NCBI GenBank assembly: GCA_949293165.1
Contig: CASFCW010000004.1
Span: 1 to 58,808, forward strand
Direction of reading: 5' to 3'
Length of the DNA stretch: 58,808 bases
From: an uncultured bacterium
GTDB lineage: Bacteria; Bacillota; Clostridia; Oscillospirales; Oscillospiraceae
Shown here piece by piece: positions 18,092-25,101 of the stretch. The translations under genes and the position numbers were made by a program. Numbering within the stretch: position 1 is the first letter of the stretch; the number at the start of each line of letters is the position of its first letter. Below the pieces are notes generated by a model that was not told the origin of the DNA, ran no database searches, and saw nothing but the letters and a program-made list of their open reading frames with translations.

Positions 18092-18714
18092 CAAAACTGG
18101 AGGTAGCCAGCTACAAGGGCAATCGGAAACCCCTGTGGCTCAAGGCCCTGATCGCCCTGATTGCGGCGGGTATTTTGGCCTTTGCCGCTCTGGCCGGGGC
18201 AGTGGCCCTTGGGGCCCGGGATCAGGTGGCCGGTAATCCCAAGGTCATGATTATCCTGGGCTGCCAGGTGATGGACAGCGGGCCGTCCCAGCTGCTGCGG
18301 GACCGCCTGGACGAGGCCCTGGCCTATCTGGAGCAATCGCCGGATATGACGGTGGTGGTGTCCGGCAGCCAGGGCTCCAACGAGCCTGCCACCGAGGCCA
18401 GCGTTATGGCCGATTACCTCATGGATCACGGAGTGGCGGAGGATGCCATCCTGCTGGAGGAGGATTCCCACAACACCGATGAAAACCTCCGCTTTTCCAT
18501 GGCGGTGCTGTTGGAGGAGGGAGTGGACCTGTCCGACGGGGTGGTGGTGGTGTCCAATGGCTTCCACCTGACCCGTGCCAGGCTGCTGGCGGGCCGTGCC
18601 GGCTTTGAGGAGGTATCCACCCTGGCCGCGCCCACCACCCACCTGCCTTCGGCCCTCTACATGTATGTCCGGGAGCCGCTGGCCCTGGCCAAATCCCTGG
18701 TATTTGACCGCTGA
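18088..18714 (+). CDS. ElyC/SanA/YdcF family membrane-anchored protein (DUF218)
   Basis: A 208-residue protein with one N-terminal membrane helix (about 18-45) and an extracytoplasmic DUF218 domain. The domain begins KVMIILGCQVM and continues with DRLDEALAYLE, VVSGSQGSNEPATEASVMADYL and VVVSNGFHLTRA. Family members have been linked to envelope integrity and vancomycin sensitivity in enterobacteria; the reaction is not settled. Its ATG overlaps the stop of the ABC-F gene. The setting beside ddl and murF fits an envelope role (inference). Confidence 0.85.
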   Translation: MTKLEVASYKGNRKPLWLKALIALIAAGILAFAALAGAVALGARDQVAGNPKVMIILGCQVMDSGPSQLLRDRLDEALAYLEQSPDMTVVVSGSQGSNEPATEASVMADYLMDHGVAEDAILLEEDSHNTDENLRFSMAVLLEEGVDLSDGVVVVSNGFHLTRARLLAGRAGFEEVSTLAAPTTHLPSALYMYVREPLALAKSLVFDR

Positions 18715-18735
18715 CGCGAAGAAAGGAGACGGGAA

Positions 18736-19800
18736 ATGCTGGATAAGCTGCGGGCCGTGGAGGCCCGGTACAGCCAGATCGAGGCCCGGCTGGCCGTGCC
18801 GGAGACCTATGACGACCCTGCCCTGGCCGCCCGTCTGAACAAGGAGCAGACGGAGCTGGCCCCCCTGGTGGAGACCTACCGTCTCTACCTCGGCACCCTG
18901 GAGCAGCGGGAGCAGGCCCAGGCCCTGCTGAGCGACCCGGAGATGAAGGAGCTGGCCCAGGAGGAATTTCTGACAGCCAAGGAGCGGCTGGCAGAGCTGG
19001 AGGGGCAGCTGCGTTTGCTGCTGCTGCCCAAGGACCCCAACGACGGGAAAAACGTCATCGTGGAGATCCGGGCCGGCGTGGGCGGGGAGGAGGCGGCCCT
19101 GTTTGCCCACTCCCTGTTCCGGATGTATTCCATGTACGCCGAGCGCAGCCGCTGGCATACGGAGATTGACAGCATCAGCGAAACGGAGCTGGGTGGGATA
19201 AAGGAAATTTCCTTTACAATAGAAGGGGATGGCGCCTATTCCCGCCTGAAGTATGAAAGCGGCGTCCACCGGGTGCAGCGGGTGCCGGAAACCGAGTCCG
19301 GCGGACGGGTGCACACCTCCACCGCCACGGTGGCGGTGCTGCCGGAGATGGAGGCGGTGGATGTGGAGCTCAACCCCGCCGATGTGGAGATGCAGGTTTT
19401 CCGCTCCTCCGGGGCAGGCGGCCAGCACGTGAACAAAACCTCCTCGGCGGTGCGTCTGATCCACCGGCCAACGGGTATGGTGGTGGAGTGCCAGCAGGAG
19501 AGGAGCCAATTTCAGAACCGGGATAAGGCCATGCGGATTTTGGCTTCCCGTTTGTACGAGGCGGAGCAGGAGAAGCGGGCCGGAGAACGGACCGCCCAGC
19601 GCCGCAGCCAGGTGGGCACCGGCATGCGCAATGAGCGCATCCGCACCTACAATTTCCCCCAGGGCCGGGTTACCGATCATAGAATTGGCTTGACCTTATA
19701 CAAAATAGATACTATCATGAACGGTGAGCTCAATGAGATCATCGACGCCCTGAGCACCGCCGACCATGCGGAGCGCCTGAAGGCGGAGCAGGGCGAATAA
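18736..19800 (+). CDS. prfA: Peptide chain release factor 1
   Basis: Recognises UAA and UAG stop codons and triggers peptide release. The 354-residue product contains the peptidyl-tRNA hydrolysis motif GGQ at 228-230 within SSGAGGQHVNKTSS. The anticodon-like tripeptide of RF1 type is P184-E185-T186 (PxT). An SPF-type motif of RF2 is absent. AAAGGAGA precedes the ATG. No prmC methyltransferase gene is adjacent in this window, although in many bacteria it lies next to prfA. Confidence 0.97.
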   Translation: MLDKLRAVEARYSQIEARLAVPETYDDPALAARLNKEQTELAPLVETYRLYLGTLEQREQAQALLSDPEMKELAQEEFLTAKERLAELEGQLRLLLLPKDPNDGKNVIVEIRAGVGGEEAALFAHSLFRMYSMYAERSRWHTEIDSISETELGGIKEISFTIEGDGAYSRLKYESGVHRVQRVPETESGGRVHTSTATVAVLPEMEAVDVELNPADVEMQVFRSSGAGGQHVNKTSSAVRLIHRPTGMVVECQQERSQFQNRDKAMRILASRLYEAEQEKRAGERTAQRRSQVGTGMRNERIRTYNFPQGRVTDHRIGLTLYKIDTIMNGELNEIIDALSTADHAERLKAEQGE

Positions 19801-19818
19801 GCAGACAGGAGCGGAACA

Positions 19819-20076
19819 ATGGATCTTTATATTCACTATCAGCAGCTGCCCCAGGATCTGTCCCTGGCCGACCTGGTGGGGGAACTGAATGAGGTGCTGG
19901 AGGATAACGGCGCCGTGTGCGGCGGCCAGGAGGGCCGTCTGGACCTGGATTTGGAGGACGAGAACGTCAACCCCAAGTACGCCCAGATTGCCGTGAAATC
20001 CTATCTCCAGCGCCGGGGCTTTGCCAGGGAGACCATGATTGAGATTGGCGGTATGGAGATCGGCATTTACGAGTGA
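19819..20076 (+). CDS. Uncharacterised 85-residue acidic protein
   Basis: I do not recognise this protein. It begins MDLYIHYQQLPQDLSL, is acidic in its middle (DLDLEDENVN), has one Cys, and ends with GGMEIGIYE. There is no signal peptide or membrane helix, so it should be cytosolic. AGGAG lies 7 nt before the ATG, spacing to prfA is 18 nt and to the HAD gene 7 nt. Good translation signals and conserved-looking operon placement make it a real gene. Its position between a release factor and general metabolism genes gives no clear function. Confidence 0.75.
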   Translation: MDLYIHYQQLPQDLSLADLVGELNEVLEDNGAVCGGQEGRLDLDLEDENVNPKYAQIAVKSYLQRRGFARETMIEIGGMEIGIYE

Positions 20077-20083
20077 GGCAGCC

Positions 20084-20755
20084 ATGTATACCCATGTGAT
20101 ATTTGATTTGGACGGCACCCTGTTGAACACCCTGCAGGACCTGGCCCGGGCAGGCAACCACGTCTGCGCCCTCCACGGCTGGCCGGAGCATCCGGTGGAA
20201 GCCTACAAGACCATGGTGGGCAACGGGGCGGCCAAGCTGGTGGAGCGTTTCGCCCCCGCAGGCACCCCCCGGGAGACGCTGGCCCAGGCCCTGGAGGAGT
20301 TTTCCGTCTGGTACGACCGGCACAAGGAGGACACCACCGCCCCCTATGTCGGTCTGCCCCAGCTCATTGCCCGGCTGAACCGGGCGGGGGTGGGGACGGC
20401 GGTGCTGTCCAACAAGCCGGACTTTATGGCCGGCCCAGTGGTGGAGCGGTACTACCCCGGCCTGTTCCCTGTGGTACAGGGGGCGGTGGACGGACTGCCC
20501 ATCAAGCCCGATCCCGCCCTGGCATTCCGGCTGATGGAGCGGATGGGCGCCAGGAGGGAGACTACCCTGTTTGTGGGGGACAGCGACGTAGACATGGCTA
20601 CCGCCCGGGCTGCCGGGCTGGATGGCTGCGGCGTGCTGTGGGGCTTCCGTACCCGGCAGGAGCTGGAGGAGGCGGGAGCCCTCTGGCTGGCTGAAACCCC
20701 GGAGGAGCTGGAACAGCTGATCCTGGGGGAGCGGACAAAGGAGGGAACGGTGTGA
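20084..20755 (+). CDS. HAD-family phosphatase, phosphoglycolate-phosphatase-like
   Basis: A 223-residue HAD superfamily hydrolase with a cap domain. Motif I is IFDLDGTLLNT with the nucleophilic Asp; motif II is TAVLSNKP; motif III Lys and motif IV Asp lie in GLPIKPDP and FVGDSDVDMATA. The likely substrate is 2-phosphoglycolate or another small phosphate ester. The ATG at 20084 is chosen because earlier in-frame codons lie within the 85-aa gene. Its stop overlaps the next start as GTGA. Confidence 0.85.
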   Translation: MYTHVIFDLDGTLLNTLQDLARAGNHVCALHGWPEHPVEAYKTMVGNGAAKLVERFAPAGTPRETLAQALEEFSVWYDRHKEDTTAPYVGLPQLIARLNRAGVGTAVLSNKPDFMAGPVVERYYPGLFPVVQGAVDGLPIKPDPALAFRLMERMGARRETTLFVGDSDVDMATARAAGLDGCGVLWGFRTRQELEEAGALWLAETPEELEQLILGERTKEGTV

Positions 20756-21765
20756 ACACCCTGCATTTAAGCCGGGAGGAGACTGACCGGGCGGCAGAGC
20801 TGCTGCGGCAGGGGGGGCTGGTGGGTATCCCCACGGAAACGGTATACGGCCTGGGGGCGAACGGCCTGGACGGGGAGGCAGTGAGCCGGATATTTGCCGC
20901 CAAGGGCCGCCCACAGGACAATCCCCTGATCCTGCATATTCCCGGCCCTCAATGGTTGGAACGGTACTGCCGGGATATCCCGCCCGCGGCCTACCGTCTG
21001 GCGGAGGCCTTTTGGCCTGGGCCGCTGACCATGATCCTGCCCCGGAAGCCCATGGTCCCCGACGCGGTGACGGCGGGGCTGGACACCGTGGGTATGCGCT
21101 GCCCCTCCCATCCCGTGTGCCGGGCCATTCTGCTGGCGGCGGACGTGCCGGTGGCCGCCCCCTCGGGCAACACCTCCGGACGGCCCAGCCCCACCACGGC
21201 GGCGGACATGGCCGAGGACATGGATGGAAAGATTGACGCCATTGTGGATGGCGGCCCCTGCTCGGTGGGGGTAGAGTCCACCATTGTGGACCTCACCTGC
21301 ACGCCGCCCCGGCTGCTGCGCCCCGGCGGGGTCACTTTGGAGCAGCTGGAGCAGGTGCTGGGCCAGGTGGCGGTGGACCCGGCGGTAACCCGCCTGATGG
21401 GGGAGGGGGAACGGCCCCGTGCCCCCGGGATGAAGTACCGCCACTACGCGCCAAAGGCCCCGGTTACGGTGGTAGCCGGAGCGGGGGAGGCCAGCGCGGC
21501 CTATATCGCCGCCCACGCCGCCCCCGGGGACGGGGTGATCTGCTTTGACGAGTTTGCTCCCCAGTTCCCCCACCAGGTCGTCCGCACCGTAGGGCCCGCC
21601 AGGGACACGGAGGAACAGGCCAGACATATTTTTCAGGCCCTTCGGGCCTTTGACCACACCCAGGCACCGGCCATCTGGGCCCAGTGTCCCGATTCCAGGG
21701 GACTGGGACTGGCGGTGGCCAACCGGCTGAACAAGGCGGCCGGCTTCCAGATTATTTCGGTGTGA
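20752..21765 (+). CDS. sua5: L-threonylcarbamoyladenylate synthase (Sua5/YwlC type)
   Basis: Makes threonylcarbamoyl-AMP from threonine, bicarbonate and ATP for the universal t6A37 tRNA modification. It has 337 residues. The YrdC-type domain shows GGLVGIPTETVYGLG, AAKGRPQDNPL and PSGNTSGRPSPT. The extra C-terminal Sua5 domain, after the linker APGMKYRHYAPKAP, distinguishes it from the shorter TsaC. The GTG start overlaps the HAD stop (GTGA). It belongs with the other translation genes of this operon. Confidence 0.94.
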   Translation: MNTLHLSREETDRAAELLRQGGLVGIPTETVYGLGANGLDGEAVSRIFAAKGRPQDNPLILHIPGPQWLERYCRDIPPAAYRLAEAFWPGPLTMILPRKPMVPDAVTAGLDTVGMRCPSHPVCRAILLAADVPVAAPSGNTSGRPSPTTAADMAEDMDGKIDAIVDGGPCSVGVESTIVDLTCTPPRLLRPGGVTLEQLEQVLGQVAVDPAVTRLMGEGERPRAPGMKYRHYAPKAPVTVVAGAGEASAAYIAAHAAPGDGVICFDEFAPQFPHQVVRTVGPARDTEEQARHIFQALRAFDHTQAPAIWAQCPDSRGLGLAVANRLNKAAGFQIISV

Positions 21766-21788
21766 GAAAACAGGATAGGATGAGGAAT

Positions 21789-22139
21789 ATGGATATTCAA
21801 ATCAAGGATAAGGTAGCCGTCGTGACCCCCACCCATACGGTGATGGACGGGGAAAGCGCCCTGGAGCTGATCCATGCGGTGCGGTATCAAACCGGCTGCC
21901 ACGCTATGGTGCTCCGCCGGGAGGCGCTGAACCCCGACATGTTCCGCCTGTCCAGCGGGGTGGCGGAAAAGCTGATTAAGCCCTTTGTGGACGAGCAGAT
22001 GCGCCTGGTGGTGGTGGGCGATTTCTACGACTGCTACCAGACCAACATGGGCACCTTCCTCTTTGGCTGCAACCGGAGCAAGAAAGTCGGCTTCTGGGAC
22101 ACGGAGGAGGAGGGCATCGCCTGGCTCAACCGGACCTGA
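21789..22139 (+). CDS. DUF4180 domain protein
   Basis: A 116-residue cytosolic protein resembling DUF4180. Recognisable positions are ALELIHAVRYQTGCHAMVL, FRLSSGVAEKLIKPFVDEQ, LVVVGDF and a final EEEGIAWL. The function of the family is unknown. The ATG at 21789 lies just after ATGAGGA; an alternative ATG is at 21780. It sits 23 nt after sua5 and 3 nt before coaE, so it is co-transcribed with essential genes. Confidence 0.75.
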   Translation: MDIQIKDKVAVVTPTHTVMDGESALELIHAVRYQTGCHAMVLRREALNPDMFRLSSGVAEKLIKPFVDEQMRLVVVGDFYDCYQTNMGTFLFGCNRSKKVGFWDTEEEGIAWLNRT

Positions 22140-22142
22140 GCC

Positions 22143-22763
22143 ATGGTGGTGATTGGAATTACCGGCCCCACCGGCGCGGGCAAGACCACCGCGCTGGAGG
22201 TGATCCGCCGCCGGGGCGGCGTGGTGCTGGACGGGGACGCGGTGTACCACCGCCTGCTCCGGGAGGATGCCGGCCTGCGCCGGGACCTGGAGGCCCGCTT
22301 CGGGGACTTGACCGGGGCCGACGGGGGGATTGACCGGAAGAAGCTGGGGGCGCAGGTGTTTGCCGACCCGGCGGCGCTGGCTGACCTGAACGCCATCGCC
22401 TATCCCAGGATTGTGGCGGCGGTGGAGGAGGAGATCGCCCGTGCCTGTGCCGCCGGATACCCGCTGGCCGCCATCGACGCGGTGGGCCTGGTAGAGAGCG
22501 GCCTGATCCGCCTGTGCGGGGCTACCCTTGCGGTCACCGCCCCCGCCGCCGTGCGGGTGAGGCGGATCATGGCCCGGGAGGGGATTCCGGAGTCCTACGC
22601 CTGGGCCAGGGTCAAGGCCCAGCCGGAGGACGAATTTTACGCCCGGCACTGTACCGTGCTGTTGGTCAACGACTGCGCCGGCCCGGAGGAATTCCAGCTC
22701 CGGGTGGAGGAGACGCTGGATCAACTGATGAAGGAAGAAGGAGGTCATTTCCATGAATCGTGA
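22143..22763 (+). CDS. coaE: Dephospho-CoA kinase
   Basis: Phosphorylates the ribose 3-hydroxyl of dephospho-CoA, the last step of CoA synthesis. The 206-residue P-loop kinase has GITGPTGAGKTTALEV, the DGDAVYHRLL block that follows the P-loop, GGIDRKKLGAQVF, and RVRRIMAREGI in the lid. It starts 3 nt after the DUF4180 gene and its 3-prime end overlaps the next gene by 11 bp. Confidence 0.94.
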   Translation: MVVIGITGPTGAGKTTALEVIRRRGGVVLDGDAVYHRLLREDAGLRRDLEARFGDLTGADGGIDRKKLGAQVFADPAALADLNAIAYPRIVAAVEEEIARACAAGYPLAAIDAVGLVESGLIRLCGATLAVTAPAAVRVRRIMAREGIPESYAWARVKAQPEDEFYARHCTVLLVNDCAGPEEFQLRVEETLDQLMKEEGGHFHES

Positions 22764-24168
22764 AACACAGTCCAACCAGGGAGACGAGCTGAGAAAGGCC
22801 CTTTGCTACACCAAGAAAAACGGCTACGACCTGCTGCAGCCCGGGGAGGAGAAGGCCATGGAGTCCTACTGCCAGGGCTACAAATCCTTCCTGGACGGGG
22901 GCAAGACGGAGCGGGAATGCGCCGACCGTACCGTGGCCCTGGCGGAGGCCGCCGGGTTCCGCCCCTACCAGAGGGGCATGGCCCTCAAGCCCGGAGACAA
23001 GGTATACCACGTCAACCGGAGCAAGGCGGTCATGCTGGCGGTAATCGGCCAGCAGGGCTTGGACCAGGGCGTGAACATCGGCGCGGCCCACATTGACGCC
23101 CCCCGCCTGGACCTGAAGCAGAATCCCCTGTATGAGGCGGACGAGCTGGCTTTTCTGAAAACCCACTACTACGGCGGTATCCGCAAGTATCAGTGGGTGG
23201 CCATCCCCCTGGAGCTCCACGGCGTGGTGGTACTCACTGACGGCACTGTGGTGCGGGTGTCCATCGGCGACGGGGAGGGGGACCCCATCTTCACCATTGA
23301 CGACCTGCTGCCCCACTTGGGCGCTGAGCAGTCGAAAAAGCCCCTTGGGGAGGCCATTCCCGGCGAAAACCTGAACATCCTGGTGGGCAGCCGCCCCATC
23401 GGGGAGGACGAGGGCAGCGACCGGGTGAAGCTCACCGCCCTGGAGCTGCTGAACCGGAAGTACGGCATTGTGGAGGAGGATTTTGTCTCCGCCGAGCTCA
23501 GCGCCGTGCCCGCCTTCCCCGCCCGGGACGTGGGCTTTGACCGCTCCCTCATCGGCGCCTATGGCCAGGATGACCGGGTGTGCGGCTACGCTGTGCTGGC
23601 GGCCATCCTCCAGCTGGAGTCCCCCCGGCGTACCGCCGTCTGCATGCTGGCGGACAAGGAGGAGATTGGCTCCGAAGGGGTGACCGGCATGCAGTCGGCT
23701 GCCTTTGACACCTTCATGGAGGACCTTTGCGCCGGCCAGGGGGTGGACCTGCGGGTGTGCTATGAGCACTCCTTCTGCCTGTCCACCGACGTGACGGCGG
23801 CCTATGACCCCAACTTTGCCGACGTGTTTGAAAAGCGCAACAGCTCTTTGGTGAACTACGGCATCGGCATCTGCAAGTACACCGGCTCCCGGGGCAAGTC
23901 CGGCGCCTCCGACGCCTCCGCCGAGGTGGTGGCCCGGGTGCGCCGCTGCCTGAATCAGGCGGGCGTGGTGTGGCAGACAGCGGAGCTGGGCAAGGTGGAC
24001 GCCGGCGGCGGCGGCACCGTGGCCATGTATATGGCCAAGCGGAACATCGACACTCTGGACGCCGGGGTGCCTGTGCTGTCCATGCACGCCCCCTTCGAGA
24101 CGGTGGGCAAGCTGGACTGCTACATGACCTTCAAGGCCATGAAGGCCATTTACGAGGCCACTGTCTGA
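22753..24168 (+). CDS. M18 family aminopeptidase
   Basis: Zinc aminopeptidase of family M18 (aspartyl-aminopeptidase or aminopeptidase I type), 471 residues and cytosolic. Metal and catalytic regions are recognisable: AAHIDAPRLDLKQ, DKEEIGSEGVTGMQ with the catalytic Glu pair, SLVNYGIGICKYTGSRGK, and the late MHAPFETVGKLD. A strong AGGAGG-type ribosome site lies inside the coaE end. It closes the ddl-to-M18 operon, followed by a strong terminator. It likely trims peptides during protein turnover. Confidence 0.93.
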   Translation: MNRETQSNQGDELRKALCYTKKNGYDLLQPGEEKAMESYCQGYKSFLDGGKTERECADRTVALAEAAGFRPYQRGMALKPGDKVYHVNRSKAVMLAVIGQQGLDQGVNIGAAHIDAPRLDLKQNPLYEADELAFLKTHYYGGIRKYQWVAIPLELHGVVVLTDGTVVRVSIGDGEGDPIFTIDDLLPHLGAEQSKKPLGEAIPGENLNILVGSRPIGEDEGSDRVKLTALELLNRKYGIVEEDFVSAELSAVPAFPARDVGFDRSLIGAYGQDDRVCGYAVLAAILQLESPRRTAVCMLADKEEIGSEGVTGMQSAAFDTFMEDLCAGQGVDLRVCYEHSFCLSTDVTAAYDPNFADVFEKRNSSLVNYGIGICKYTGSRGKSGASDASAEVVARVRRCLNQAGVVWQTAELGKVDAGGGGTVAMYMAKRNIDTLDAGVPVLSMHAPFETVGKLDCYMTFKAMKAIYEATV

Positions 24169-24179
24169 GCGCAACGGAA

Positions 24180-24220
24180 ATCGGGGCGGGGAGAAGCTGT
24201 TTCTCCCCGCCCCGATTTTT
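24180..24220 (+). terminator. Terminator of the housekeeping operon
   Basis: A perfect 16-bp GC-rich stem (24180-24195 with 24201-24216) closes on a GCTGT loop and ends in five T. It lies 11 nt after the M18 stop codon. Confidence 0.92.
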
Positions 24221-24297
24221 GTATTCATATCCGATATTCTGCGTAAACCCGTAAAAACAGGCGCATGCTAAGGAAAATGAAAGGAAGTGCGCCTATT

Positions 24298-25011
24298 ATG
24301 GAAGAAACGCAAACTGCCGCCGGCGGCCAGGAGCAAAACCCTGCCGCCGAAAATATTCTGGAGTTCGGCTCCTCCCTGATCCGGACCGGGCGGGGCACCA
24401 TCCACGTGCTCACCATTGTGGGCCAGATTGAGGGCCACCAGATGCTGCCCCCAAGCACCAAAAGCACCAAGTATGAGCACGTGATGCCCCTGCTGGCCAT
24501 GGTGGAGGAGAGCGACCAGGTGGACGGCCTGCTGGTGCTGCTGAACACGGTGGGGGGCGACATCGAGGCAGGCCTGGCCATCGCGGAGCTGATCGCCGGT
24601 ATGTCCAAGCCCACTGTATCCCTGGTGCTGGGGGGCGGCCACTCCATCGGGGTGCCTTTGGCGGTGTCCACCAAGCGCTCCTTCATCGCCCCATCCGCCG
24701 CCATGACCATCCATCCGGTGCGGCTCAACGGCCTGGTAATCGGGGTACCCCAGACCTTTTACTATTTTGAGCGGGTGCAGGAGCGGATCATCCAGTTTGT
24801 CACCGCCAACAGCAATATCAAGCGGGATGTGTTTACCAAGATGATGCTGCAAACAGGGGAGCTGGCCGCCGATGTGGGCAGCGTGATCTATGGGGAGGAG
24901 GCGGTGGAGCTGGGCCTGATTGACGAAATTGGCTCCCTTTCCGCCGCGCTGGCGTACCTCCATGCCATGATCGCCCAAAGGCGGGAGGGAAAGCCGGGGG
25001 ACGGGCGATAA
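24298..25011 (+). CDS. tepA: TepA-like ClpP-family serine protease
   Basis: A 237-residue member of the ClpP/crotonase fold. VLLNTVGGDIEAGLAIAELI, LVLGGGHSIGVPLAVS with the catalytic Ser, and MTIHPVR with the catalytic His are visible. It is longer than ClpP at the C-terminus. In Bacillus the TepA (YmfB) gene is likewise close to spoIIIE, which supports orthology. TepA was linked to early steps of protein export. The ATG at 24298 lies downstream of AAAGGAAG; ATGs at 24265 and 24277 are alternatives. Confidence 0.87.
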   Translation: MEETQTAAGGQEQNPAAENILEFGSSLIRTGRGTIHVLTIVGQIEGHQMLPPSTKSTKYEHVMPLLAMVEESDQVDGLLVLLNTVGGDIEAGLAIAELIAGMSKPTVSLVLGGGHSIGVPLAVSTKRSFIAPSAAMTIHPVRLNGLVIGVPQTFYYFERVQERIIQFVTANSNIKRDVFTKMMLQTGELAADVGSVIYGEEAVELGLIDEIGSLSAALAYLHAMIAQRREGKPGDGR

Positions 25012-25032
25012 GACCGGCTGCGGGAAAAGGGC

Positions 25033-25062
25033 TTGTTCTGCGGGGCAGGAATGTGGTATGAT
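25033..25062 (+). promoter_or_regulatory. Putative ftsK promoter
   Basis: TTGTTC (25033-25038), 18-nt spacer, TATGAT (25057-25062) preceded by a TGG extension. It lies just beyond the tepA stop and 40 nt before ftsK. Confidence 0.6.
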
Positions 25063-25101
25063 AGGATGAGTGAAAATTCCACGGGAAAGGACCGTTGATC
25101 C

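Noticed and set aside
15452-18094. An 880-codon open frame on the minus strand over murF and the ABC-F gene
   Set aside because: Composition is Leu/Gly/Gln/His-biased with no motif, no ribosome site, and two unmistakable genes lie on the opposite strand.
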